Shown here: one piece after another, positions 23,201 through 37,220 of the stretch
Position numbering within the stretch: position 1 is the first letter of the stretch
Layout of the letters: every line of letters starts with the position of its first letter
Source: Numida meleagris
Taxonomy: Eukaryota > Chordata > Aves > Galliformes > Numididae
Length of the DNA: 64,000 nt
Assembly (NCBI RefSeq): GCF_002078875.1
Contig: NC_034422.1
Coordinates: 269,988 to 333,987 of the forward strand
Reading direction: 5' to 3'
Notes under the pieces: model-generated
Told to the model about the DNA's origin: nothing
Seen by the model: the letters and a program-made list of their open reading frames with translations, nothing else
Database searches by the model: none
Program-made: the position numbers and the translations under genes

Positions 23201-23529
23201 TTACAGAAAAGATTAAGCTAACTGCCAAAACTAACCAAGTCCTAAAACAAAACATGCCTTTCACCCTGTCTTCTGTACTTCCACTAGCCATCGTTAGTTC
23301 AAAACCAGCTGGCATACTGAATGTTTACTGGCAACTTAGATTTAAAATAAAGATGGGAGGGAAAGACCCTCCAGTTGCTGCTTTTTTCACACAACCATCT
23401 ATTGGGTACAGGAGAAATCCTGGCCCCAGTCCTAGATGCTGTCCTGTACCAACAAGCACTTCAAACACCAAGGGCCAGAATACATGGAAAGAAGTGGCAC
23501 AGAGAGGGGAACCAAGGCAAAGTGGGAGA
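17241..23529. other. Presumed intronic/non-coding DNA; no gene seen
   Basis: About 6.3 kb without a recognisable gene. It contains a 24-bp tandem duplication (17971-18018), an A/C-rich simple stretch (about 18598-18660) and a C-rich spot at about 19266-19280. The longest open frames (for example minus 21201-21695) show no domain and look like chance. Confidence 0.5.
17971..18018. repeat. 24-bp tandem duplication
   Basis: Two adjacent 24-nt units (17971-17994 and 17995-18018) differ at only two positions. Each unit itself contains two TGTGCATCC-like halves, so the array is roughly a fourfold 12-bp repeat. The near-identity suggests recent slippage. Confidence 0.85.
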
Positions 23530-24231
23530 TTCCACAATGGTGTGCTGATGGACAGTTGGCTGAATATGAGCCAGCAGTGTGCCCAGGTGGCCAAGAAGGC
23601 CAGTGGCATCCTGGCTTGGATCAGAAATGGGGTGGTGAGCAGGACTAGGGAAGTGATCCTGCCCCCGTACTCGGCACTGGTGAGGCCCCACCTCGAGTAC
23701 TGGGTTCAGTTTTGGGCTCCTCAGTACAGAAAGGACATGGAGGTGCTGGAGCAGGTCCAAAGAAGGGCAACAACGCTTGTGAAGGGCTTGGAGAATATGC
23801 TCTACGAGGAGAGACTAAAGGAACTGGAGCTGTTTAGTCTGGGGAAGGGAAGGCTGAGGGGAGACCTCATTGCTCTCTTCAAATACCTGAAAGGTGATTG
23901 CAGTGAGAGCGGGGCTGATCTCTTCTCACTGGTGACAGGTGACAGGACAAGGGGAATTGGCCTCAAGTTGCACCAGGGGAGGTTTAGGTTGGATATCAGG
24001 AAAAACTTATTTACAGAAAGGGTTGCTAAGCACTGGAACAGGCTCCCCAGAGAGGTGGTTGAGTCACCATCCCTGAATGTATTTAAAAACTGTCTGGATG
24101 TGGTGCTGAGGGACATGATTTAGTGGTGGGTTGTTAGAGTTAGGGCAGTATGGTTAGGTTGCGGTTGGACTTGATGATCTTGAAGGTCTTTTCCAACCTG
24201 AGCAATTCTATGATTCTTTTGATTCTATGAC
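23530..24231 (+). mobile_element. CR1 LINE, 3'-end fragment with intact terminal frame (copy B)
   Basis: A 5'-truncated CR1 whose remaining ORF2 C-terminus is unbroken to a stop at 24121-24123. Landmarks are [58 protein letters not shown] and [26 protein letters not shown]. The 3' UTR finishes in ATTCTATGATTCTTTTGATTCTATGA, the CR1 end. The open frame extends upstream into flanking DNA as far as 23254 by chance, giving 289 codons in all. The palm motifs of the reverse transcriptase and the endonuclease are missing, so it cannot move by itself. It is probably younger than copies A, C and D, since the frame survives. Confidence 0.93.
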
Positions 24232-26890
24232 ATCCAAAAAAAGCACATTAAAATAAATCTGAGAGAAAAAAAATCATTCTACTTGAAAGACAAAAAAAAG
24301 CAATAGCTACAGTCAAGTCATATGGCAAACTGCAGCTTTTTTCTCCATCTTAATATATCCCTTTCTCAATGGCAAAAAAAAAACCAAACTTCTGCCAAAG
24401 AACTGCCAAATTAACTTTAAAAAGAGAGATAAAAACTTAGGCAATTCAATTTCTTTATACTACACAACTATGAGATTTATTTTGCATTTGCTCACTTTAT
24501 CAAATGTGGCCATTTCACAGTTTTTGGGATGAGGATGTGGATGTAGGAGGAGAGAAGAAAGACACTCAGAGGTTTCAAAGCAAAGGGACAAAATATTTTT
24601 GTACAAAATTTGCTAAGTTTATATCAATTTTATGTGATTTACTGCTCCAAATTGCATGACAGAAATCTTATAATAAAAATACAAGTAAATGCAACATAAA
24701 ATCTAAATCATCTAAAGGACTGAAAAACCCAGCCCCACACATAGACGACATTCTCCGAATTCTCTGCCCTTTCTTGGGAGTGGTTACGCCCAAATCATCA
24801 CTCAGTCCAGAAGCTGTTCTCTCATGCTAATCACTCCGGAATTGCACACTAAGGTAAAAAAAAGTTCAGATGCAAACACTAGCCTGGCCCTTGCAACAGT
24901 GCTAACAGGCCACAGGATTGCACGATATTAGCGACTTATAAAATAATGTGAGCTGGGGGTGGGGAAGAAGAAAGAAAAGCCCTCCTGTGGATGAAATGGA
25001 AGTCCTTCCTGCTTTACCAAAACCTCCCATTTACAAGGCATGCAGTGCCCAGGACTGTGCCTAGAACAGGTGTGTCCCCTTAAATACCTCGCATGTCACA
25101 CTTGTGTCTCATGGACACAGTCCGAGGGGATTATATTAGTACCAGTGCATACCAGCTGGAGCTGCCGCCGGCGGTGTTCTGTAACTCCTTGCATGGGGGG
25201 AGCTGCTCTCCATGCCGTAGAGCCCTCGCCACATAACTTTCTGGAGACAGACAGCAACCCTGCAACGCAGCCTCCAGCATTCATGCTCCAATGGCTGGAT
25301 CTGATCAGGGGCAAGCGAGAGACCTCCTGCGAGAGCAGTGACAAGGCACTACCAAGGGAGAGGAGGGCTCCAGGAATTCTTTTCTTTCCCCCATCTGCGC
25401 TTATAGCTAGCAAATTCTCAACTGATTTATGCCAAACAGACACTCTGAAAGTCTTCTTTAACTAAAAAAAGATGTTTGGCTAACAGAGAAAAGTCCACTC
25501 AGCCATTCCCAAGCAAAAAATGCTGAGAGGGCATAAGACAGAAATGGCTAGTGCAGGATGAAGGAAGGACAAAGGAGAGTGAGCCTCATACATCTTTTCA
25601 AGTTAGCGAAGGAAGAGACACCCCTTGGCGATTTCTACCTAATTCTTCATTGAGCCTTGGAATATACTAGCTGCTGGCCTGACTGGTTGAAAAAGCCCAC
25701 ACAAAAGTTTTTAGGACAGCAAATGCATTAATGGCATTTTCTGTATCACATCTTTGTGACTGGCACAGATAATAAAAAGAGAAAAGATACTTGCTATTCT
25801 TCAGCACAAAGAACTGCGCCCCTGCCACCTATCTCATGAAGGGCATCTTGCCCTTGCCTCCAACCTTGTTCAGTCTGCTTGTCAAGAAGCTGCTGACCAT
25901 CAGCAGTTGGGCATAGAGGTAGAGGGCTGCAGAGCCCTGCAGGATCCTCCTGTCTTATTCTTCCTTCATTTTCCAGTGAGTGATTCTTATATTCAGGCAG
26001 CAGCTTTTAAGAGGCAGCACGAGTTATTCCACTGGTTAATTAATTCAGATTTCCAGGTTTGAGCGCACATCAGGTTTGTCTGCTCATCTCTGTGACAAAT
26101 GGCCCCAGGCACCGTGAGCAGCTGGCAGCGGTGGAGGCAGCGCCAAAAAAAACACGTTCTGCTGAAGTGATGTAGGTAAGAAGTGATGTAGGTAACTTTT
26201 TTAGGCCATTTCTGCTCTGTAACTCTTTTGAGGGCTGGGTGACCCAGCTCATCAGTCCAGCACAGACTGGAAGCAAAGAGCGATTCTCATGTGCTCTATA
26301 TATTTCAGTCCTCTGTTCATCCTGCTGGCCAACTCTGTTCAAATGAATCCCAGAATAAGGCCATTCCATGATGCATCTTTCTCAGATAAGTAGGACCTAA
26401 AACCCTCTAAATCCATCTACCCCTAGTAACATGTACAGTTCTTGCTAGTGCCATTTCTCATTTTCAGGAGGTCTCAAGTCCATAGCCATAAAAATCTGCA
26501 TTAACAGGCAGGTGAACTCTTAACTCTTTAACGATTTATTACACCAGGTCTTTGAACACAAGGCAAACATCTGTTACAAATGCCTCCTCACTTTCTCAGA
26601 CAGGAGGAGTCTATACCTTGAGCAGTTTGTTATAACCAAAATTTAACATTTCTGTATTTTCTTTCTACTTTGGCAACTGTAGCATTAGTCACTTCCTGGG
26701 CAGATAGCAGCCAGTCTCCTAGGAGCACTTAAATCTACACATTTGCTGTGAGATCTTAGAGTATACACTGTTGTGTCTTTCATGAGCAACTTGAAACCAA
26801 ACTACACCGGCAGGTCTCTGTCACCAACAGACAAATGGAGGCCCAACTGTATTTTGTAATTGTGCAATATACAGGACGTACACTTTGAGA
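24232..26890. other. Presumed intronic/non-coding DNA; no gene seen
   Basis: About 2.7 kb between two CR1 copies. A small, relatively CpG-rich patch lies at about 25150-25330 but is too short and weak to call a CpG island. An exact 16-bp tandem duplication lies at 26164-26195. The 141-codon plus frame at 25040-25465 has no recognisable domain. Confidence 0.5.
26164..26195. repeat. Exact 16-bp tandem duplication
   Basis: GAAGTGATGTAGGTAA occurs twice back to back without a mismatch (26164-26179, 26180-26195). This is the signature of a recent slippage or templated insertion event. Confidence 0.9.
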
Positions 26891-27397
26891 AATCATAGAA
26901 TCATAGAATTAGCTAGGTTGGAAAAGACCTACAAGATCATCCAGTCCAACCATCCACCTACCACCAATAACCCCATTAAACCATGTCTCTCAGCACAATG
27001 TCTAAACGTTTCTTGAACACCTTCAGGGACAGTGACTCAACCACCTCCCTGGGCAGCCCATTCGAGCACCTGGCCACTCTTTCAGAAAAGTAGTGTTTCC
27101 TAATGTCCAGCCTGAATCTCCCCTGGCACAACTCGAGGCCATTCCCCCTTGTCGTGTCACTAGTTACAAGGGAGAAGAGGCCGACCCCCAGCTCACTACA
27201 ACCTCCCTTCAGGTAGTTATAGAGAGCGATGAGGTCTCCCGTGAGCCTCCTCTTCTCCAGACTGAACAATCCCAGCTCCCTCAGCCGCTCCTCATCAGCC
27301 CTGTGCTCCAGACCCCTCACCGGCTTCATCGCTCTCCTCTGAACACGCTCCAGGGCCTCAATGTCTTTTTTGCAGTGAGGGGCCCAATGTTCATAGT
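26891..27397 (-). mobile_element. CR1 LINE, 3'-end fragment (copy C)
   Basis: The minus strand encodes the last part of CR1 ORF2 with landmarks [36 protein letters not shown] and [20 protein letters not shown], ending at a stop near 26976. The 3' end at 26891 reads ATTCTATGATTCTATGATT on the minus strand, the CR1 terminal motif. It is a short 5'-truncated copy with its 5' end near 27397, in the same orientation as HIC2. Confidence 0.92.
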
Positions 27398-30300
27398 TAA
27401 TGATAAATCTAATACAGAAATTAATACAGAAGCTGAAAAAGGGCCCTCATTTAGTACAGGAGGGCAATAATTCATTTTACTACAGGTAAAATTTTCAGAA
27501 TTTGGGAAAACTGGAAGGTAGCAGTACTTGCATTTTCTGTGAAGGCTCAGGAATTTTGAATTCTGTGGTGAAACAAAACAGCTCATTTTAAGCAGGAGTA
27601 GCTGAGAGCTGTCCACAAGATTGTACAGACCTCCATCCAAATGCCCAATTCCCACTCTTGTCAGTACTTGCAGGCTTTTAATCCAACAGAGGTTCTTCAC
27701 CAACCTACAGCTATTTCATGACATGCCTGTCATGGGGCATAAAATCCTAGACAGTGTCCCCTTAATGAAGTGCTTGCCTAACATAATTGAAGAAGTTTTA
27801 CAGGAGAAAATGGCAAACATCTCATTATTATTATTAAGAAGAAAATCAGCTATGCTAGTGCATAGCAATGATTAACCAAATAGCTCTCCTTTTTTATTGA
27901 GGAACCAGATAAGTAAGGTGATTTTTCTTCTTGAAATATATAAACAAATTATTGGAAAGTTTTACACAATTTTGAAAAGCAGAATTTCAGAGTTCAAATA
28001 AATTACAAGCTATTTCACCACTGGACTGTCTGCCTCTAAGGTCATAATTAATTTTATTTTTCTGAAGTTATAGTACCAAACTTGTGACCAGGAGTAAAAT
28101 CAGAAAAACCTCTCTTGGGCTCTCCTGCAGTTTGTATCAAGCATACAGCAGACAGGAACATAGGAGGCCAGGTGCACTTATCTCCAGAGGCAGCTCGCAC
28201 AGCTTAAGAAATATGTAAAGCATGTCAAATTTAAAATCCAGTTGCCCATTTTTAATTTTTGGAGGTGGTAATGGAGATGAGAGAAGAAGGAAGGGAAGAA
28301 AAGGGTGACCAAACTGTCACTGACTGAATGTATGAACACAGAGGGAGTTCTCTGTGTCTGTCACAGAGCAGTAGATACAGGAAAATCAAGGCAGTGACAT
28401 GCCAGCAGTTGATGTGCTTTTACTTGTTTTTTTTTTTCCAAGTAGCATTAAGTGATGGAGGAAGGGTGGATTTAAATCAAAGTAATTTAAAGCTGCGGAT
28501 TTTAACCTTGTTTTACATTTACACACTTGTTATTTTCATAAAGGATGATCAGTGAGTGGTAACTGCTAAGCCATATTGATTTGCAACTAAATATAGTCTG
28601 CTCTCAGTTTGGTATTAGTTTATGCTAACCAGAGGGCCAAACTAGCTCTAGCTGAAACATGTATTCTGTTTTACAGCTATTTATCCAACTGGCATTTTCC
28701 CTCTTTTTTATCATTTTAATAAACAGCCAGTGACATTTATTAGAACTTAGAAAAGGGTAACAAGCATCCCAAGTTCTTGAAGCTTTCCTTGGTCTCTCAA
28801 CTTTGAATGAAATCCTTTACGACATTAAGGAGACTGAAATGAAAAGAAGGATCTCAGCAAAAGCAGATTTAAAAGTCAATACATGTACTGTGTCCCTGCC
28901 ATTGCATAAATGTCAACGCAAACTGAACCGTTTGTTCCTGAAGTCAGAAGACACCGATCCTGTGAGGAAGGCTTTGTCTAATAGTTCTCAGTATGTGAAA
29001 TAAGTGCAAACTTCACCTGACTGTCCCATGGCTGCTGGAAGGCTATCAGTGACTCATTGCCAGAACACACCTCGGGTACATTTGAGCTGTTAAGGTCCCT
29101 GTCATGCTTCAGCCGATCCAGCAGCCCTCTCACCATGAGAGGTGCCTTACACATGTCCCAGCCTGGCTCTGAGAGGTGGAGTTCATCCACAGCCACAGAC
29201 TGGCCGTCCAGTAACCTGCCTACTGGAATATCAGCAGGAGAAGCAGTGGATTAGATACAGTGCCCTGGTCCTACATCACGGTGGACAGCCCTCATGGATG
29301 CAGCTTCACCACTGAGAGATCTCCCTGACCTCCCAACCATATTGCTGGATTTCAAGTGGTGGCTAGAGAGCAAGCATGCAGAAGGAGTTGTTGTGCTCTT
29401 ATGGATTTCTGAAAACAGAAAATCCTGATGTGTTGCAGTGAAGCTCCTTTGTTGGTCTGTATAAACATCAGTTATTTTGCTGTTGTGGGGGTAGAAGTAA
29501 GCAGAGGTAGTAGCACTGCATGTCCCTTCCTTAACATAGCCTGGTAAGAGCACCACTTCCCTTACCTAATGAAGTATCTTGTCCAGTACTAAAAGAAAAG
29601 AATCTTTCAGTAGCATTTCAGCCACCTCAAAGGGCAATTTAAAAAATAACATAGGGTTCTGGTGTTTAAACAAGCTTTTCCAGTGATTACTTGTTAATGG
29701 TATCCAGAGGCTGCAAGTAAGGAGCTGGACCCATCATCCCAAGCAGTTTATAGAAGCAATACATGGAACAAGGCAGAGGATTTGAAGGCAAAGAGAATGC
29801 TGGGAGCAGGAAAAGGGGGGAGGCTTAAAAACCACAAGTAAGACTGTTAAGTTTATCCAACAATTAAACATTGGAATAAAAGCCAATGCCATGCTCCAAA
29901 ACACTCTGGAAATACGAACTTGAAAAAAAGAGACTCATTACTTTCTTGTTTGCCCAATCAGATCAGAAAATGCAGCTTTCCTGCAGCCTGGTGTAGTGCC
30001 CAAGCTGTTTGCTGCCCCTCTGGTAGCCTCTTGTTGCCCTCCTCCATGGAGCCAGGTTGCACTGTGTGTAAGGTGCATCACTCAGCTTGTGCTGCAGTCC
30101 ACACTCCTTGAGGCAGAGGAATGCCATGCTGCAGTGTGCTCCCAGGTTCAAGTGGAAGCCTTCCAAGCTGCTAGGCTTCTGACAGTTCTCCAACTCCTCT
30201 ACCATGCTGTAGTGCTTTACATTACATTGCTTTCCCTGCCAGGAGGTACTGCTCTATTACAGTACAGTCATTTAGCAAAATGTAAAACTGATTTTTTCAC

Positions 30301-33300
30301 CTCCAAAATACCAACTGTTGCCACTGCAGTCACAACTATATGCCCTGCTCTGTATTAGACTTTCCTGCTTTTACGCATATACAAGAGATTTTAGTATATC
30401 CTTCCCAGCTCACTGCTCCTTTTCCCTGCTGTGCTCCCCAAAGCATCCTCAGCTTCCAGCCAAAGGTATCACTGCTACATGAGTCCAAGTGGCAACTCAT
30501 TAGGTACATAATCAGGCAACCTGACCAACTGTAGCAGCAAACACAAGGGTGGGAAAAATAACTAGAAACATTCTAGTGACTCACTGCTTCCCTAACTAGA
30601 CAGCTTTTTGTTAAGTCAGAAATTGCACAAAATAAGCAAGCTGCAGAGACATTTCATAACACAGAGATTTTTAAGGTATTAGGAGGCGTTTGGCTGCTAA
30701 TTCTCTTCATTTTCGTGTGTTTTTCAGAACTCTTAGGCTGCAAGACAAAACTAGATCACTGCACTGAAGTGTAGGTAGTTTCCCTTCTACTTTTTAACTA
30801 TAAAAATAGCCATATTATAATAGAGCAAAAGGTTCACTTTCTGTTCTTCAGGAGGAGCCAGAATAGTGTCAAAAAAAAAAAAAAAAAAAAAAGCAGTTCA
30901 ATAAGGTAGAGTATAGGCAGTCTTTTCCCTTCTTAGACCCTGTGCAACTGCTAAAGATTTGCTAATCCTGAGGTTGCATCCAGGCCATCACTTTTAATAA
31001 GAATTTATCTGTCCTTCATCAATTTTTGCATCTGTTTACACTTCTGCTATCCATAACACCCTTTGACAATGAGTTTCACATGATAACTGCTGCTCAACAG
31101 CATGCGCCGTGTTTGCCTGCTTTAATTCAGTTTAGTTTAGACAACACAAGAACTGCAAAGAATCACTCCCCTTCCCCACCCAATTCACAAAAGCATAAAA
31201 CAGCTGCAATTTCTGTAATAAGTCATCTCTTTTCTATAGTGAAGAAAGAAATCCTGTTGTCTGACCTGACATCCATCCTTGACAATCTCTGGATCCTCCA
31301 CTACCTTTGAGAAGTGGCAGTCAGAATTGAATAGTGTTTAAGATATTAGCGCATCGTGAATTTAGACAGCAGCATACTGGTAGTTTCTATATAGTTTACC
31401 AGATTGGGTAAACACACAGAGAGTTTGTTGATGGCTCACGGAGTGCAGTATTTCCTCCCAGCTGGCCCTTACTCTCTGTAAGAACATTTTGGGAGATTCA
31501 CTTCAGAGGGAGCTCTAAAACACTCTGCTGAGATGGCAAGTGAAAATTTGCATCCCCCAGCAACTGTTACCACAGATCTCTTAGCTTTTTACCAAACTCA
31601 TGCCAGCTAAAAAAAAAAAAGTAGCTTTTTCTTGTGTGTGTGGATATCCTTGTATTCTTTAAACATGTGGGGCTTAAAGTAGGAAAAAGTAACTTGGAAA
31701 ATAATGTATGGTCATGAAGAAGAGAATGGCATTCCAGAACTGTCATGGATGAAACAGTTTGCCATTATCTGCCCAGGGATGCATGCCAAGATCCTTCCTA
31801 ACTTCCCTCAGCTCACAAGAAGCCTTCTTTGTCTAATTTAAAGAATTACATTTTTATCCAGAGGTTAATTTTCTAGAATCACCACCACCCACCACATGCT
31901 CTCTACCTGTGACTACCTCCCCACAGCAGACCAAAGCCTGCACACAGGGTGCTCACTGGGAGCTCCCCCAGGGGCTCAGGTGGTCCCTCTGGCCCTGGGA
32001 GAGGGCAGCTCAGCACAAAGCCAGTTCTGATTGAGCTCCTTCTGTCACCACTGGCCAACACTGGCCAACCCAACCAGTGTGTTATTGTATTCAGCTCTGT
32101 AGCCTGTAGAGGAAGAAGCAGCCTGAGGAACATGTCCCCCTGAAAACATTCCCTAGTTTTGCCCTTCAGCAGGCCTCTTCATCTTGCATTTACTTAATTC
32201 CTTGCTATTTATATGCAAATACAATGTATTTTTTTCACTTAGGTCCCTGGCTGATTTTGCCACTCTTATTAGTTGACCTTCTCATGTAAGACTTTCCGAC
32301 AAACCTTGCCTTCTTCACCTTGCTTAAAAACAAATAATAACAGAAAATGTGATAAGGCTGTTATTTACTGTTTTTTTTTTCTAGTTTAAGTTCATATTTG
32401 AAGCCACTCAGCAGGTTATTTAATCAACATACACTTAACCAGAAAAGTAAAGCTCCACTTGTACTGTCAAATATCTACCAAAAAAAACCAACAAAGGACG
32501 CTCCACCCCACCCCATGCTCCCCCACTTCCTGGTCTGCAGTATGCTCAGTACTATGGCTACACTAGGCTTAGGGCTGCACAAGCAGCAGCAGAAGACATA
32601 CACCCTCTTTCACACTGTGAGGTAACTGTGGTCCCTTCTCTTCCATCTCCTGTTCCTCTGTGAGATCATTTCTGCGCTCTCCACAAGGAGATGTTTCTCC
32701 CATATTACTCGGAAGAATATGAAACTCAGCACTTTCAAAGCCCTGCCATTTCCGTCCCCTCACTCCACCCAAAGTCTTCCCAAAAGCATGCCAGTTTGCA
32801 GCTCCTTGAAGCTCACAGCTTCTTTTTTCCATTTGTGTACTCATGAAGCCTTACAAACCAGAGAAGCAGAAAGTACATCGCTTCCTCTAGCAGGCAGGGA
32901 GAAAAACTGATGCATTAAAATAGTGCCCAACCAAGGAAATGTTCTTAAGCTCATCCCAGCAAATATCCAAGCCTTAAGAATTTTCCCAGGTGTCCCCTTC
33001 CTAATGAGTGCCCTGTGAAAATCAGTCAGACTTGGCACGGTGATGCACAGTTCACTACGCAGCCTCATGAGTCTCTGCTAATCCCAAGGGGCATGCTTCC
33101 CAAATATAGCTGCTCCATATAATTGCTTGGCTTATCTCCCTTCTCTTCTACCATGGATCCTAAAGCCCTTAAAATTAATGACAGATACGCTTGCAGATCA
33201 AAATCTTGTGCAGTGCTGTGTGCCTCACTTGTTCACTGCAGCAGTCAGTCACAGTGCTCAGATGCAATTTCTCCATGCTTCTTAGTAGCTGCTCAGATAC

Positions 33301-36300
33301 TGCCAAATTAGCAAATGCGGGAGAAACATCAGAGAAGTTTGTTTAACCCTATTTTAGAATTTCTGGGAGGCATTTTAGCACACCATGAGAAAGACAACAC
33401 AAAACAAAGTTGTACCTCTCTCTCCAAGGCAAGCCCTGATTGCTGCCTGGCAGGCACACAGGGTGATAAACTAGTCCCCATGATCTATCCATGGGCTTCA
33501 GCAGAAGGTAGTATCCAAGGTACCTATCCTGGTAACATCTAAGTACAAGTAGCAGAGCACTTTGCAGACAGAAAGGTCTTTCCCCAAGGCTGTTTAAAAT
33601 TTGCATGTTCCTGAGTAACACTGAAGATAGCAGCAATGGTGATTCATTAAGATAATGATTTAAGTAGGAGGCTTAAGAAAGCCAGGGTGGATTAACATCC
33701 AAAGCTTCTCCACTCCATCCCACCACCTGCCCTTTTAAGAGAAAGGACAAATTCCAAAAGTCGGGAGAGCTATGAATTAATAGCAACTATATCACAACTA
33801 CAACGCATTTAATTACAGGAGTACCACCTCTGTTCCAGCCCATCCTCTTTGGCAGGGCCAAGCACAAAAAGTTATGGTAAAGGAAAATTTCCTCTGGCTT
33901 TAAAAATTATTGGGTTTTACTTTTTTTTTTTAATTATTTATTGGTTTGTTAGTATAGGTAATCCTCAAAAAAGACAGTTGTTTTCTTTTTTGAACTAAAA
34001 TAATTTTGTCTACCTTAAAAAAATAAGTCTTCCTCTGACCAATTGTCTTTCCCCACTATTGAATAATGAGATTGGTTTGATAAACTGATTGCTCCCCACA
34101 TAATACTGTATACACAATGAAAAAAAGCATACAAGTCCTTCCCACACCCCAACATTTAATCCAGTTATACGCTGAAACACGCTTTCTGTCCATAACATGG
34201 AGTTAGTGCTTAGACAGTGACAGGTAGCAAATACTTCATCCCTGCTAAGGGAGAGGCCTTTGTACAGTGATTTTGATAGAATACTTTCAGTTGCCTTCTA
34301 CGGAGATGCACAGGCAACCAATTTTGCTATTCTCTTGCTCACTCATTTTTGCAACAGGGCATCCCAGTGTATATTGCCCCACTCACCGCTAGCTGTGCTT
34401 GGTCTGAACATCTTCTAGGCACTCTATCCCATGCTGATTCAGTACAGAATAGCTTCCTAGAATGCAATTATAGAAAGAGTAAGGGTTTGTCTTAAAAAGG
34501 GATCATTCCAGAACAGCTATTCCCTATTAATCATTCCCAATCACCTCTTTGTTAGCACGACAAAGTTAATTGGGAACAGCTCTTCCACTCAGACTTGTAA
34601 CTTACCTTAGTTTGAATCAATGACCCTGTTTAGACGTGCCCTTAGTTAGTACAGAATCATGCAATCATAGTGATGGATTCATCAATAAAAATAGACTAAT
34701 AGTTGCAACAGAAGTGGAGCTGCTGTGTGGACACAGCTATTTGTTGTAACTCAGGCAGATAATAGGATCGAGAAACATGTTTAAAAAATAGTTGTTCCTA
34801 TAATGTTAGATCTTATCAGTACTTGCATGTGACATTTTGTACCTTACAAGTCTCTGGATCTGGTTTGTTCAAACTTGGTTTATTCTTTAGATATATGGAG
34901 ACCTTAACACCAGGGAAAATTTGAGTTCTGTAGTTTCTTTGTTTATTAAGTTCTTAGCTTGCAAGATTTCTCATCCAAAAAGGGCTGAGAAAGTACCTGG
35001 CACATCTTGGATGCTTATTGAATACATTAAATAAATCAAACGTTTTATGATAAAATTCCTCTCCCCCACACCAAGCAGATGTGGGTGCAAGTCAAAGAAG
35101 GTTGAAAATTGTACTACGTTGATTTTGCTCCAGTTTTTCCTAAAGGAAAAAAAATTGCATGTGACTTGAGACAAAAACGTGGAAAATTTCAGCTATCACA
35201 AACAACTGAAAAGAGAAATGGAGGAAAGACAGAAGTCAAAACCAAACTTCACAAGCAGACTGCATAATTTATATACTCTCTAGTGCTCTGTATTACAGGC
35301 ATTCCTGGACTTAAACATAAAGTGAAAGAGTTTTCCTTGGGCTCATCACATTTACAGAGAAAAGTGCCAGATAGCTTAATGCTGGAAGCTTCCAGCCTAC
35401 TCAGGGGAAATCACTGATCCGTGGAGAAGGCTCTTCGCTTGATTTCAGATTCTGAGATGCTGGAGAAGATAGGACCCAATGTAGTGAGGATGACTGACAC
35501 AAGACTGGGCAGAATGTTATTTAAAGGTATACATGGAATCTTTCAGCATAAAAATCCAAGAAAAATCTTATTCAACTGCCATATCCACCAGATCATTTCT
35601 TGTACCCCTGTAATTCTTTGTTCATCTCTCACCTGCCACATTCACACTGACAAAGCTGTTCCATCCCATACACTGCGAATCAGGGATCCTTTGTCAAAAA
35701 CTAACAGGTGATCCAGCCTGCAGTACTTGGTCACGGTATCTGGGTAACTTTCTGTCTCCCCTTGCATACATGCAATCTTAGTCCACATAAGTAGTGTTTT
35801 ATAAGCAACTTTTATGGGTTATTTTCTCCATAGGTGAAAAAGTAAAGACAGAAGTGAAAGAAAGGGGAGAGGACAATGATAAATATACGCAAGTCAGATC
35901 AGGAAAAAAAAACCAGCAACAACAAACAACTGAAACCACTTCCAGTCTCTCTGTCCAACAAATTCTACACTCTCATGGTCTCTGGCACCATTTCACAGTA
36001 ACCCCAGAACATGTTCATCTGCTCCTGCAGCAATAAGAAACAAACAGTGAAACAGGAACAAAGAAGCGCCCACCTATGACCAGCATAATCCCCCAACAGC
36101 ATATCACAGAGAGAAAACCTTATTATCGTTAAAGCTGAGGAAAACCAAATGCACATACACACACACAGCTCCGCTGCTGTGCACTACTAGCATCCTCCCC
36201 ATTTTCTCTAAGCATCTAATATCTGGAGATTTATATGCAGGCCAAAAGCTCACGCTGGCAGGAAAGTACTTTGGAGAAAAGAGGGGAAGGGAAGAAAAAA

Positions 36301-37220
36301 GCCTACAGTTTCTTGGCTTGTGACCAGCAGGCTGGATGCATTCTGTGGAACTAGGCCAAAGCGTTAGTTATTATATTCAGGAGAACATCTGAATCCCAGC
36401 TCAAGGGAGCCGAGTTTGCGGCTCTCATTTGTGCTCTATATCAATTGAATATCAAACCACATTTTCTGCCTTCTGAATAATGAAGCTTAATAGTTTGGGA
36501 CTCCCATATGGTCTATTGTTAAAATATTTCCAAACACTGGCTGCTGCTTTATTTCTGAAGATTTCTCTTTGCTCTTCAAGCTTTACTTTTTTAAAAGATG
36601 CTTGTTAGCAAAAGCTGAATGTGTTCATTTTCTAAATATTTCCAGCAATCAAAGAAGGGCTGAAAAATGAGGGAATAAGGAAAACCAAATACATTTTTGA
36701 AATCAGATTTTTTTTTTAAATGTCACATGCAAATGTTTGTTTCAGTCAGAAGCAGCTGGTACCACCGGGCTCTGCTGCTCAGAACAGAGGATGCAAGAGC
36801 TTTCAGGAACTATGAGCTATTCAAACAAAGAAGGACCACACAGGCTCAAACCATTCACAAAAGGACCCAGGCCGATTATTTGACTATTACTTACAGGGAA
36901 GCTTGACCATTAATGTAGGCAGTAAATACTGGAGAAACCTGTTCTGTGCATAACACGAGTTCGTCTTTTCACAAGTCCTGCTCTATAATTAGCTACTCAT
37001 TCCAGGAAGGCATTGTTGATGGACAGAGTGTATCAATTTGGTATACTTTAAAAAAAAAAAATTAAGAACCTTGTCAAATAATAAAATCATCAGCATAGTA
37101 AACACTGCAGTGTGTTAGGAATAAGAACCAGTGCTTCTTCCCAGTCACACCAGAGATGAGTATTCTGTTAGGTTTGCAAAAAAAGATTTAGTGGCAGAGA
37201 GACTATCTGGCTTGCAAAGG
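27398..37220. other. Presumed intronic/non-coding DNA; no gene seen
   Basis: Nearly 10 kb without a recognisable gene or named repeat. An A22 run lies at 30871-30892. Open frames are short and overlapping on both strands, as expected by chance. Confidence 0.5.

Noticed and set aside
25040..25465. 141-codon frame in a mildly CpG-rich patch
   Set aside because: No domain, and CpG density is too low and short to call a promoter island or first exon.
34650..34690. Possible CR1 end-like motif (AATCATGCAATCATAG)
   Set aside because: No CR1 body adjoins it on either side; too short to support an element.
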